Shown here piece after piece: positions 29,222 to 39,087 of a stretch of 64,000 nucleotides of DNA (within the stretch, counting starts at the first letter, position 1; every line of letters starts with the position of its first letter). The stretch is from positions 1-64,000 of the forward strand of contig CAMVMU010000003.1 of assembly GCA_947168655.1 (NCBI GenBank), read 5' to 3'. The notes under the pieces were generated by a model that was not told where the DNA came from, did no database searches, and saw nothing but the letters and a program-made list of their open reading frames with translations. A program made the translations under genes and the position numbers. Source of the DNA: an uncultured Oscillospiraceae bacterium. Its GTDB lineage: Bacteria; Bacillota; Clostridia; Oscillospirales; Oscillospiraceae.

Positions 29222-30280
29222 TCAAACTTGTTGATACGCATCTACGGTTCTCTCCGCGTCCCGTCGGACAGCGTCCGCCAGACGTTTGGGTTCCAGAATC
29301 ACCACGTCCGGGGCATAGCTCTTGGCAAACTGCCGCATGGCCAGCTCATTGACCCGGGCCGTGACGGTGACGTGGGTATCCGTCTCATCGGAGAAGGCCA
29401 CATCCATGCCGAACAGGTCAATCACGTCGCTGACCATAGTCTTCACCACCCGGAAGGTGACCCGTGCTGTATCGCTGGCGTACATATAAATATGCTCGGC
29501 CATATACTTTGCCAGATCCAACTGGCCGTTTTCCGCGCCCCGCAGCGTCTCAAAGGGCTTCACCGGCTCGTCCAGCATCTTGATGTCTGCAATGCGATCC
29601 ACCCGGTAGTTGGAGATATCGTCGTACTTGTCGTAGTTGCAGATAAGGTAATACTTGCCCTCCTTGGCCGCCATCTGATAGGGACTCACCACGTACTGCC
29701 GCGCCGTGCCGTCCGGCCTGCACCGCTTGTGGCGCTGCTTGTCCGTGCCGTACTCCAGATAGGAGAAAGTCACCTTCCGTCCCGCGCTAATGGCCTCGTC
29801 CAGCACCTCGATGGTGTAGAACAGCTCCGGGTTCTGGGGCAGGGTGTCCGGCACGGTGTGGATATGGCTGACGTGGGCGTGGAAATACCGGCTGGACAGG
29901 CCCTCCAGCTTTTCCACCAGCTCCTTGCACTGGCTGTAGGGCAGGTGGCGGGAGAAGAGCAGGGAGTCGATCAGCAGCCGCAGCTCTGCCTCAGTGAAAT
30001 CCCGCACCAGATAGAAGTCGGACAGCAGCTTCGTCTCCACCATCTCCCCGGTCTTGGGGTCCGGCGCCATGCGCACCGCCTCGCTGTACTCCAGCTCCAC
30101 GCCCATTTCCAGCAGATGGGAGATATTGCGCCGGATAGCCTTGCGGTCCGCCGTCATGTCGTATTCGGTTTTCAAAATATTCGCGATGTCCCGCTGGCTG
30201 AGCCGGTGATCCGCGTCGGTGTAGCGGCGCAGGATGTCCAGGATCAGCATGGGCAGCACTTTCTTGGGTGGCTTTGTCAT
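29222..30280 (-). CDS. WYL-domain transcriptional regulator
   Basis: N-terminal HTH; ISAGRKVTFSYLEYGTDKQRHKRCRPDGTARQYVVSPYQMAAKEGKYYLICNYDKYDDISNYRVDRI. Confidence 0.88.
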   Translation of the reverse strand: MTKPPKKVLPMLILDILRRYTDADHRLSQRDIANILKTEYDMTADRKAIRRNISHLLEMGVELEYSEAVRMAPDPKTGEMVETKLLSDFYLVRDFTEAELRLLIDSLLFSRHLPYSQCKELVEKLEGLSSRYFHAHVSHIHTVPDTLPQNPELFYTIEVLDEAISAGRKVTFSYLEYGTDKQRHKRCRPDGTARQYVVSPYQMAAKEGKYYLICNYDKYDDISNYRVDRIADIKMLDEPVKPFETLRGAENGQLDLAKYMAEHIYMYASDTARVTFRVVKTMVSDVIDLFGMDVAFSDETDTHVTVTARVNELAMRQFAKSYAPDVVILEPKRLADAVRRDAERTVDAYQQV

Positions 30281-30328
30281 TTTCTATCACCTGCTGTCAG
30301 TTTATCATGTTTGTCCCAATAATACAAC

Positions 30329-30358
30329 GTGAGATGGGACAAAATTGTCCCATCTCAC
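30329..30358. promoter_or_regulatory. Perfect 14-bp-arm palindrome upstream of the WYL regulator gene
   Basis: GTGAGATGGGACAA AA TTGTCCCATCTCAC; additional GGGACAA half-site toward the gene. Confidence 0.7.
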
Positions 30359-30718
30359 CTAAACCGGCGGCTGCTTCCGTTCCCCGTCTGTCAGAGTGCA
30401 GAGCCTTTCCTCAAAACGCACCAGCTGCTTATCCCAGCGGCACGGCACAATTATCTCACCGCTCCGATCTGCAACGATGATCTTCGCCCGGTCCGGCGCG
30501 TCCGGGTCAAATGGACTGTCATAATACGCCTCCCGGCAGGGCAGCAGCACGACGTCTGCCGTGTCAACGGGAAGAGCAAGCAGGTAATCATCCATTGAGG
30601 GGTATGGATCCTCGCGCTGGCCCGGATCACGGTACAGCGTGCCGGGCTGCAGCCCGCCGCCCGGCGCTTTGTCCAGCGGACCAAGTCCCGTGGGAATGGG
30701 GTTGTTCATAGGTGTCAT
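30359..30718 (-). CDS. Hypothetical protein
   Basis: 119-aa ORF. Confidence 0.45.
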   Translation of the reverse strand: MTPMNNPIPTGLGPLDKAPGGGLQPGTLYRDPGQREDPYPSMDDYLLALPVDTADVVLLPCREAYYDSPFDPDAPDRAKIIVADRSGEIIVPCRWDKQLVRFEERLCTLTDGERKQPPV

Positions 30719-31065
30719 TCTCCTCTTTTTCTCTGCACGGCTATCGCCTCCATGCTCTGCGTGCCAACTGCGATAGACGGTAATAATCGTCGGATTATGT
30801 TTTTAGTCGGCGTTTGTTCCATTTCGTCCCATTATTTTGCTTACACTGTACGGCAAGGCACGGGGCAAAAATGTCCCACGCCTTGCCGTATGCTTGTATG
30901 TGGTCAATAAAGCTTTTTGCGAGAACAATCCGTTTTTTTGGACTGAACATTGTATATGATCGCTCACGCGTACTCCTCACGCGTACTGACACACTGTTGG
31001 AAATCCAAATTGTTAGACGAATGCCGCCTTGGGCGGCAGATCATGAAAGTGAGGTGGAGAGGATC

Positions 31066-34000
31066 ATGGGCGGAAACAGAACAAAGCAGCCGAAGTTGGA
31101 TCAGATGATTCAGCTTTCCCTGTTTGACAGTTTTCTGGAGGATCTCCGCGCCGCCGGCGCCATGACCGCCGGGAAGATCTCGGAGGTCATCGAAAAGCTG
31201 CAGAAAGCAAAGGACAAGATGGCAAGGCGGGAGAAAGAGGAGGCGCGCCGTAAAGAGCAGCTGGAGGCGGAGGAAACGGCCTGGCAGGAGGTGGGGCGCC
31301 GGACTGACCACGTGGAGGAGATCACCAGCATGGATCTCCCCATGGACTGGGAGAACGTCTTTCCATCCGATACGGCCACCCAGGGCGTTCATACCGACAG
31401 CATCTCCGACGGCCTGATCCTGTCCCTTTCCAATCTGGGACGGGTGGACATCGAGTACATCGCCGCCGTTACCGGCGCGGATTACAAGACGGTGATCTCC
31501 ACGCTGCAGGGCTCCATCTATCAGAATCCGGACACCTGGGAGGAGTGCTTTTACAAGGGCTGGGAGACGGCGGAGGAATACCTCTCCGGCAATCTCATGC
31601 GAAAGTGGCGGCTGGCCCGGGAGGCGGACAGGCAGTACAGCGGCTGTTTTGCCAATAACGTCCGCGCCATTGAAAAGGTGCTGCCGCCCACGGTTGCCAC
31701 AAAGGACATCTATGTGACGCTGGGCTCCCCCTGGGTACCCGCCGACGTGATCGATGATTTCATGGAACACCTTTTCGGCCAGCTGCCCTCCCGCTTTTTC
31801 AATCAGGAGAAGGCAAGGGTCAAACACGATGAGATCACCGGCACCTGGGAGATCCCCTTGAAGAGCCGGTACAACCACAATGTGGCCACCACCCGGACAT
31901 ACGGCACAAAGCGCCTGGAGGCCCTGTATATTCTGGAAAAGACGTTGAATATGAGGACCGTCTCCGTTACCGACGGGGTCAGCTGCCCCACCAACGCCTC
32001 CGGCAAAAAGCGGGTGCTGAACCAGCCGGAGACCGTGCTGGCTCTGGAGAAGCAGAAAAAGCTGGTGGATGAGTTCCGGCGCTGGGTCTGGCTGGATCCG
32101 CAGCGAAAGGAACGGTTGGAGAACATCTTTGAGAACAACTTTAGCTGCGTCCGCCGCCGGATCTTCGACGGGTCGTTTCTCGTGTTCCCCACCATGTCGC
32201 CGGATGTGTCCCTGTACCCCTACCAGAAGGACGCCGTGGCCCGCATCCTGTTTTCCCCCAACACCCTGCTGGCCCATGACGTGGGCAGCGGCAAGACCTA
32301 CGTGATGATCGCCGCCGGCATGGAGCTGCGGCGGATGGGGCTCTCGAAAAAGAACCTGTACGTGGTGCCCAACAACATCGTGGGGCAGTGGAAAAATATC
32401 TTTTTGACCATGTATCCCCAGGCAAAACTCCTGTGCGTGGAGCCGAAAACCTTCACGCCGAAAAAGCGGGGAAGGGTGCTGGAGAACATCCGCGACAATG
32501 ACTATGACGGCGTCATCATGGCCTACAGCTGCTTCGAGCAGATCCCCCTCTCCAAGGAATACTACATGGAGGATCTGGAGGAGAAGAAAGAAGCGATCGT
32601 GCGGCTTGCCGCAGATGCCAACAAGGCGACCTCCCGTCTGGATAAAAAGCGGGAGGATATCTCCAAGGCTCTGTCCCAGCTGGCGGTGGCTGTGACAAGC
32701 CTCGATGAAGGCGTGTTTTTTGATGAGCTGGGCGTCACCCGGCTCTTTGTGGACGAGGCACACAACTATAAAAACGTGCCGCTGGACACCAAGCTCAGCA
32801 ACGTTCTGGGGATCAGCGCCAGAGGCTCCAAAAAGTGTCAGGATATGCTGGACAAGGTGCGCATGATCCAGAAGCAGAACGGCGGGGGCGGCGTGGTGAT
32901 GGCCACCGGGACCCCCATCACAAACTCCATCACCGACGCCTTTGTGATCCAGCAGTATCTTCAGAGCGGCGAGCTGGCGCTGGTGGATCTCCAGAACTTT
33001 GACAGCTGGGTGGGCATGTTTGCCGAGCGCGTCACAGAGTTTGAGATCGACGTGGACACCTCCTCCTACCGCCTTGCCACCCGCTTTGCCCGGTTCCACA
33101 ATCTGCCGGAGCTGACGGCGCTTCTCTCCTCCGTGGCAGATTTCCATCAGACGGATTCCAGCGCCGGCATTCCGGTTCTTGACGGCTATTCCGATGCGCT
33201 GGTGGGGAAAACCGCGGCTTTTGAGGACTACCTCCAGAGCATCTCGCGGCGTGCCGACGCCGTGCGCCGGGGCCGCGTCAGCCGCAAGGAAGACAACATG
33301 CTGAAAATTACGACGGACGGGCGCAGGGCTGCGCTGGATCTCCGGCTGGTGGATCCCAACGCCGCTTTTACCTGCCAATCCAAGGTGGTACGCTGCGCTC
33401 AAAACGTGTGTGACATCTATCGCCGTACGATGAAGTCCTGCGGCACCCAGCTGGTGTTCTGCGATTCCTCCATCCCCAAGGCCGGGTTCAATATGTACGA
33501 CGACCTCCGGAATCTGTTGGTGGGAATGGGGATCCCACCGGTGAAAATTGCCTTCATCCATGACGCAGAGACGGAATCAGCGCGGTCAAAGCTGTTTGAG
33601 CGAGTGCGGCAGGGAGAGATCCGTGTCCTCATCGGCTCCACCTTTAAGCTGGGACTGGGCGTCAACGTGCAGGACAGGCTGATTGCGCTGCACCATCTGG
33701 ACGTGCCGTGGCGTCCCGCGGACATGACCCAGCGGGAGGGACGCATCCTCCGTCAGGGCAACCAGAACCCCAAGGTGCAGATCTTCCGCTACGTCACCGA
33801 GGGCAGCTTTGACGCCTATTCCTGGCAGCTGCTGGAGACGAAGCAGCGGTTCATTACGGGTCTCCTCTCCGGTTCGCTGACAGAGCGCAGCGGCGCAGAC
33901 ATCGAGGACACAGTGCTGGACTATGCCGAAGTGAAGGCGTTGGCGGTGGGCGATCCGCTGGTGAAGGAGCGGGTGGAGGCCGCCAACGAGTTGAGCCGGT

Positions 34001-34584
34001 ATCTGACGCTGCAGCGCAAGCTGCTGGAGAGCCGGCTGCAGATGGAGAAGGAGCTGCTGGAGCTGCCTGCGCGCATGGAGCACCAGCGGGATCTGATCCG
34101 CCGCTGCCGGGAGGACCGGGACGATTATGAAAAAGTGCGCTGCCTGGTCCCCGTTCCCGTGACGGCGGCGGAGAAGGCGTGGGAGGCGGAGGAGCGCAGG
34201 ACCCTGCGGCAGCGGATCAACACCGCCGTGTCGGAAAACGTGCTGAAAAACACCGAGCGCCTCCTGCTGACCTACCGAGGTTTTCAGATCGTGCTCCCCG
34301 CCAATATGCTGGCGGAGAAGCCCTTCGTCTGGGTGCAGCGGGCCGGGAAATACTACCTGGAGCTGGGCGATACCGAACGGGGTAACCTGACGCGCATTGA
34401 CAATCTGCTGGAAACCCTGCCCCGCCGCGCAGAGGAACTGTGGGAGAGCCTTGAGAGAATGAAGTCCCGGGAGGCCGCCATTCACGCCGAGCTGGCGAAA
34501 AAGGAGAGCTACAGCGAGCAGATCGAGACATTCCGGGAGCTGGTCAAAACACTGGATGAGAAGTTGGGAGTGAACACGCGATGA
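31066..34584 (+). CDS. Large SNF2-like DEAD/DEAH helicase
   Basis: LLAHDVGSGKTYVMIAAGMEL; TRLFVDEAHNYKNVPL; VVMATGTPITNS; DMTQREGRILRQGNQ; start chosen at ATG after GGAGAGGATC. Confidence 0.85.
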   Translation: MGGNRTKQPKLDQMIQLSLFDSFLEDLRAAGAMTAGKISEVIEKLQKAKDKMARREKEEARRKEQLEAEETAWQEVGRRTDHVEEITSMDLPMDWENVFPSDTATQGVHTDSISDGLILSLSNLGRVDIEYIAAVTGADYKTVISTLQGSIYQNPDTWEECFYKGWETAEEYLSGNLMRKWRLAREADRQYSGCFANNVRAIEKVLPPTVATKDIYVTLGSPWVPADVIDDFMEHLFGQLPSRFFNQEKARVKHDEITGTWEIPLKSRYNHNVATTRTYGTKRLEALYILEKTLNMRTVSVTDGVSCPTNASGKKRVLNQPETVLALEKQKKLVDEFRRWVWLDPQRKERLENIFENNFSCVRRRIFDGSFLVFPTMSPDVSLYPYQKDAVARILFSPNTLLAHDVGSGKTYVMIAAGMELRRMGLSKKNLYVVPNNIVGQWKNIFLTMYPQAKLLCVEPKTFTPKKRGRVLENIRDNDYDGVIMAYSCFEQIPLSKEYYMEDLEEKKEAIVRLAADANKATSRLDKKREDISKALSQLAVAVTSLDEGVFFDELGVTRLFVDEAHNYKNVPLDTKLSNVLGISARGSKKCQDMLDKVRMIQKQNGGGGVVMATGTPITNSITDAFVIQQYLQSGELALVDLQNFDSWVGMFAERVTEFEIDVDTSSYRLATRFARFHNLPELTALLSSVADFHQTDSSAGIPVLDGYSDALVGKTAAFEDYLQSISRRADAVRRGRVSRKEDNMLKITTDGRRAALDLRLVDPNAAFTCQSKVVRCAQNVCDIYRRTMKSCGTQLVFCDSSIPKAGFNMYDDLRNLLVGMGIPPVKIAFIHDAETESARSKLFERVRQGEIRVLIGSTFKLGLGVNVQDRLIALHHLDVPWRPADMTQREGRILRQGNQNPKVQIFRYVTEGSFDAYSWQLLETKQRFITGLLSGSLTERSGADIEDTVLDYAEVKALAVGDPLVKERVEAANELSRYLTLQRKLLESRLQMEKELLELPARMEHQRDLIRRCREDRDDYEKVRCLVPVPVTAAEKAWEAEERRTLRQRINTAVSENVLKNTERLLLTYRGFQIVLPANMLAEKPFVWVQRAGKYYLELGDTERGNLTRIDNLLETLPRRAEELWESLERMKSREAAIHAELAKKESYSEQIETFRELVKTLDEKLGVNTR

Positions 34585-35696
34585 AAGAGATGAAACTATC
34601 CAATATCCCCTCCATGCCGGTGGGGAAGCTGATCGACACACTGGCGGAGACTTATACCGCCGTGATCCGGAGGGGCGTGCCTCTGCGCACGGTGCCCTCG
34701 GTGATGCTGTGGGGCCCGCCGGGCGTGGGCAAAAGCCAGGCGGTACGCCAGCTGGCACAGGCGCTCAGGCAGTCCACGGGAAAGCGCACCGCCGTCACCG
34801 ACGTGCGGCTGCTGCTGTTTAACCCCATTGATCTGCGAGGCATCCCCACCGCCAACGCCGACAAGACGCTGGCTATCTGGCTCAAGCCCCGGATCTTCCA
34901 GATGGACGAGAGTGACGACGTGGTAAACATCCTCTTTCTGGACGAGATCTCCGCCGCGCCCCAGTCGGTGCAGGCGGCGGCCTATCAGATCACCCTGGAC
35001 CGTGTGGTGGGTGAGCACGCTCTGCCGGAGAACTGCCTCGTCATCGCCGCCGGCAACCGCACCACCGACAAGTCCGTAGCATTCAAAATGCCCAAGGCAC
35101 TGGCCAACCGCCTCCTCCACATCGAGGTGGAGGGCAGCTTCGCATCCTGGCGGGCGTGGGCGGTAAAAAGCGGCGTCAACGACAAGGTGGTGGGCTTTCT
35201 CTCCTTCCGCCAGAACTACCTCATGGGCTTCGATGCCGCCTCGGATGACCTGGCCTTTGCCACGCCCCGCTCCTGGGAGATGGTCAGCAATCTGCTCAAC
35301 CACGTGAAAAGCGACGTGGACGCCATGTATCCGCTTATCGCGGGACTGGTGGGCACGGGCGTGGCGGTGGAGTTCCGCACCTGGGCGCGGGTCTACGGCC
35401 AACTGCCGGAGATCCGTGATATCTTTGACGGCAAAATGCCGTCCCCGCCCTCCAATACCGATGCCCTCTATGCCCTTACCGCCGCCATGACCGCCTATGC
35501 CCGGGATCATCGGACGGACATGGCCCGTATCGCCAATTCCATCCGCTATGCCGACCGCCTGCCGCCGGACTTCTCCGTGGTGGTGATGAAGGACTATATG
35601 TATCTGGAGCCGGACTACAAAAACAAGCTGATGGCCGTGCCGGAGTTTGCTCGGTGGCTGAGAACAAGGGGGAAACTGCTCAATGGCGCTGTCTGA
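34581..35696 (+). CDS. MoxR-type AAA+ ATPase
   Basis: LWGPPGVGKSQAVRQLA; VNILFLDEISAAPQSVQAAAYQITLDR; overlaps the upstream stop. Confidence 0.88.
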   Translation: MKEMKLSNIPSMPVGKLIDTLAETYTAVIRRGVPLRTVPSVMLWGPPGVGKSQAVRQLAQALRQSTGKRTAVTDVRLLLFNPIDLRGIPTANADKTLAIWLKPRIFQMDESDDVVNILFLDEISAAPQSVQAAAYQITLDRVVGEHALPENCLVIAAGNRTTDKSVAFKMPKALANRLLHIEVEGSFASWRAWAVKSGVNDKVVGFLSFRQNYLMGFDAASDDLAFATPRSWEMVSNLLNHVKSDVDAMYPLIAGLVGTGVAVEFRTWARVYGQLPEIRDIFDGKMPSPPSNTDALYALTAAMTAYARDHRTDMARIANSIRYADRLPPDFSVVVMKDYMYLEPDYKNKLMAVPEFARWLRTRGKLLNGAV

Positions 35697-36933
35697 GGAA
35701 AAGGTTCGCGAGTATATCCGCCGCCTGCTGCTCTCCCGGATGCGCCTGCTCTGCAGCCACGGGTTTTTCGGCCTGCTGCTGATGCATATGGCGTACGGGG
35801 TGGACGAACAGCAGGAGACCGCCTGCACCGATGGGGTCCGCATCATCTTTGGAACAGCGTTTCTGGACAGCCTCAATGACCGGGAGCTGGACTTTGTGAT
35901 GATGCACGAGATCATGCATGTGGTGCTGCAGCACTGCCTCCGGGGCAGCGATCTGGATCACGAGCGATTCAATATCGCCTGCGATATCGTGGTCAACTCC
36001 AATATCCTTCTGGAGTGCGGCATGGATCCCCGGGCGATCCGGCTGCGGGCGTATGGAGAGGCGATGCACCTGGCACCCGACGGAAAGGAGGGTTACGAGT
36101 ACACCGCCGAGCAGGTCTACCAAATGCTCCCGCCCTCGAAAAAGCAAAAAGAAAAAGCTTCCGGCGTCGCAGCCAAGGGACGCGCCGGACAGGAGATGGG
36201 ACAGGGGAGAAACGCCCCCGGCTGGCGGTGGGACGACCACTCCCGCTGGGGCATGTATGAGGAGGACAGCACCCTCCGGGACGTCTGGGTCAAGCGGTTC
36301 GAGGACGCCTGTGAGGCCATCTCCATCCGCGATCCATCCAACTGCCGCGGGCTGCTGCCCGCCTTTGCCCGGCGGCTGCTGGCGGAGCTGCGCAAGCCAC
36401 AGACGGACTGGCGCGCCATCCTCAATGACTTTGTGCAGGAGGAGGTGGTGGACTACTCCTTCACGCCACCCGACCGGCGCTTTGAAGGCCCGTTCTTTCT
36501 GCCGGATTTCAGCGATAAGGAGGATCTGGTGGAGGACATTCTCTTTATGATTGACACCTCCGCCTCCATGTCAGACGATATGATCGCCGCCGCCTACTCC
36601 GAGATCAAAGGCGCCATCGACCAGTTCAACGGCAAGCTGCGGGGCTGGCTTGGCTTTTTCGATGCGGCGATCATCGAACCGAGACCCTTCGAGAGTGAGG
36701 AGGAGTTCCGGGTCATTCATCCCGCCGGAGGCGGCGGCACGGACTTTCAGATCATTTTTGAGTATGTTGCCGGACACATGGCGGAAAAGCCGCCCGCCAG
36801 CATCATCATCCTGACGGACGGCTACGCGCCCTTCCCGCAGGAACCGCTTGCCCGGGGAATTCCGGTCCTGTGGCTGCTGAACAACGAGGAGGTGCAGCCA
36901 CCCTGGGGCAAGGTGGCGCGGATCAAGGTATAA
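35683..36933 (+). CDS. VWA-like DUF2201-type putative metallopeptidase
   Basis: MMHEIMHVVLQHCLRGSD (HEXXH); C-terminal DILFMIDTSASMSDDMIAAAYSEIKGAI VWA MIDAS-like motif. Confidence 0.85.
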   Translation: MALSEEKVREYIRRLLLSRMRLLCSHGFFGLLLMHMAYGVDEQQETACTDGVRIIFGTAFLDSLNDRELDFVMMHEIMHVVLQHCLRGSDLDHERFNIACDIVVNSNILLECGMDPRAIRLRAYGEAMHLAPDGKEGYEYTAEQVYQMLPPSKKQKEKASGVAAKGRAGQEMGQGRNAPGWRWDDHSRWGMYEEDSTLRDVWVKRFEDACEAISIRDPSNCRGLLPAFARRLLAELRKPQTDWRAILNDFVQEEVVDYSFTPPDRRFEGPFFLPDFSDKEDLVEDILFMIDTSASMSDDMIAAAYSEIKGAIDQFNGKLRGWLGFFDAAIIEPRPFESEEEFRVIHPAGGGGTDFQIIFEYVAGHMAEKPPASIIILTDGYAPFPQEPLARGIPVLWLLNNEEVQPPWGKVARIKV

Positions 36934-36964
36934 GCGGCCCGGCACATGAACTGCCTGTCTGGCA

Positions 36965-36999
36965 CAAGACCCCGGGGGAAATTCTCCCCCGGGGTCTTG
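36965..36999 (+). terminator. Terminator hairpin after the helicase-MoxR-VWA operon
   Basis: CAAGACCCCGGGGGA AATTC TCCCCCGGGGTCTTG. Confidence 0.7.
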
Positions 37000-37131
37000 T
37001 GTTGCGTGTCAGGATCCGGTGCCTTGGCCGTGAGGCGGCTGCACTCTCACGGAGGGATCCGGAACTGGATGCTGTGCGCGAGTGCGTTTTCCCGAAGCCG
37101 GCCTTTCACGGCCTGCACGCGCTTTTCCCGC

Positions 37132-38157
37132 TTAATAACGGGGATACCGGTATGTGAACCGGAAAAAGAATATATTCTGTTTCTCGTTAAAACTGGCGGA
37201 ATAAGTGTAACCGTTTGTGCAGTACTTGTTCGCGGCCTTTTCCACCAATTCCGCTATCTGCAGAGCATCCGCTCTCGTCAGACTGCTGTTTCTCTTCAGC
37301 TTGAAGTAAATCACTTCTTCCTGTGCGGCCATCTTGGCGGAAAGAAAAGGCTCCAGGCCAGAAAGGCTGCTGATCATTGCCTTTTTACTTACAAAATAGC
37401 TGTGGGAAGAGCTGATGCATGGAGGTGTGTCTGAGTAGGTGTGGTCAAGCTTTGTGTCTTCGTCGCTGATACAAAAATAATCATACCGATCGAAATGACT
37501 ATGTGTGCTGACGTTGATATCCCAGGTCACGTCCATGTGGGCAAAGCCGTCATTCAATTTTACAATGTTCCAGGCGTGACTGACGATCTGTCCGGTCTGT
37601 GAATCTGCGGACGAGCCCGATACCAGCATGCAGAACAGATTGGCCTTGTCGCACAGGTATTTGAACGCTTTGGCAATTCCCTCGCAGACGGCTGCGTGAG
37701 AGAGGAATACCCCCGCTATGGTATGTGCTTCCAAATTTGCCCTGGAATTGGAGGGCGCTGAGGAATCGTATCTTACCGCGTGCAGCAGCTGATCATGCAA
37801 AATCTGATACTGGATGTAGCTGGGTCTCATCCTGTCTACACCGATGGCTTTGATAATCGCATCGGCCCGGGCGTCAATCTGCTGCTTTAACGCCTCCGCA
37901 GCGGCAGGCGGATACAGATATTCCAGCTGCAGGGTATAGCCTCGATAGTCGTGCAGATAGCTTTGCTTTTGGAAGTTCACATAGAAGAGTTCCGGGTGAT
38001 CATAGTTGACCGCCTGAACGGTTGCCGCAAATGCGTCTTTCGTCAGCAGAGGGGAACCGGAGACATGGGATTTCCTTTCAGCGATCGCAGAGAGCAGCCG
38101 CCGATAAAAGCTTTTACCACCACTTGACAATTTTTGATAGTAGTATTCCATAGCCAC
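37132..38157 (-). CDS. Transglutaminase-like protein
   Basis: AAVCEGIAKAFKYLCDKANLFCMLVSGSS...VSHAWNIVKLNDGFAHMDVTWD Cys-His-Asp pattern. Confidence 0.75.
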   Translation of the reverse strand: MAMEYYYQKLSSGGKSFYRRLLSAIAERKSHVSGSPLLTKDAFAATVQAVNYDHPELFYVNFQKQSYLHDYRGYTLQLEYLYPPAAAEALKQQIDARADAIIKAIGVDRMRPSYIQYQILHDQLLHAVRYDSSAPSNSRANLEAHTIAGVFLSHAAVCEGIAKAFKYLCDKANLFCMLVSGSSADSQTGQIVSHAWNIVKLNDGFAHMDVTWDINVSTHSHFDRYDYFCISDEDTKLDHTYSDTPPCISSSHSYFVSKKAMISSLSGLEPFLSAKMAAQEEVIYFKLKRNSSLTRADALQIAELVEKAANKYCTNGYTYSASFNEKQNIFFFRFTYRYPRY

Positions 38158-38455
38158 TTTGCCCCTCGCTCATCGATTAGGATGTAATCGTTTCATACAA
38201 AAGATTTCGCATGAAAAACGTATTCTCACGCACATCCGTGCCCATTTGTTTAATCACATAATAATAGAGGGTAAATGGAAAGTCAATTATGTCCGGTTGA
38301 AGTACTTCTGTATCACATACCCACCAGCGCCGACCGGAAACAGCCGGTGTTCGGCAGCTGCACGCGCTGCGGCCCCAAAACAGAGGGCATGGGGAACAAA
38401 AAGCGCCGCCCGTCAAGGGCGGCGCTCAGGGACGCGGTCATACGGCTGCAGGCAA

Positions 38456-38836
38456 TTACACCTGCTCCCCTTCGGGGGCAGGGCCATTCTCCGCTGCGCC
38501 GCGTTTTGCGCGGGCGCGGGGATTATCCATGCAGCGCTCATACTCTACCTGCATAACGGAGTTAACGGTGTGGCGGCCGTAATTATCCAGATTGGAATAC
38601 TGCTCTACCAGCCGCAAGGCGTCTTCCGTGAGATAATGGCTGCTCTCCTCGGAGACGGCTTGGATTCCCAGCGTTTTGCAGATGTGCACTACGGTGTCAT
38701 AGGACGATCCGCCGATCCCGTTGTGCAGCGCGCTGTTGATAGTGGACAGAGGAACATTCACCGCAAAAGCAAACTGGCGGACGCTTTTGTACTGCCGGGA
38801 AATCTCTGAACGGACGATTTCAGTGAGTTTATCCAT
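38456..38836 (-). CDS. XRE-like HTH protein
   Basis: YKSVRQFAFAVNVPLSTINSALHNGIGGSSYDTVVHICKTLGI. Confidence 0.75.
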   Translation of the reverse strand: MDKLTEIVRSEISRQYKSVRQFAFAVNVPLSTINSALHNGIGGSSYDTVVHICKTLGIQAVSEESSHYLTEDALRLVEQYSNLDNYGRHTVNSVMQVEYERCMDNPRARAKRGAAENGPAPEGEQV

Positions 38837-39087
38837 AGTTTAACCCTCTTTTACAGATACTGGAAATAGGCGATGTATAATTCTCGATCATAAGCATGAT
38901 AACATATATTTCCAAATATTACAACACATTAAATCAAAAAAATGGAAAAATTATTACGTGAGACAGGGGATAAGGCGCGTCGCGATAAAATGACTTTTCT
39001 TTTGCTCTCCGCTGTGTTAAAATTATTTTTGAAATACAATCCGCAGAATGACCCCGGGAAGGTGCGAACGGAAAGGGGGAGAGTCAG

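Noticed and set aside
30964-33561. 865-aa minus-strand ORF
   Set aside because: Shadow ORF opposite the SNF2-like helicase, which has clear helicase motifs.
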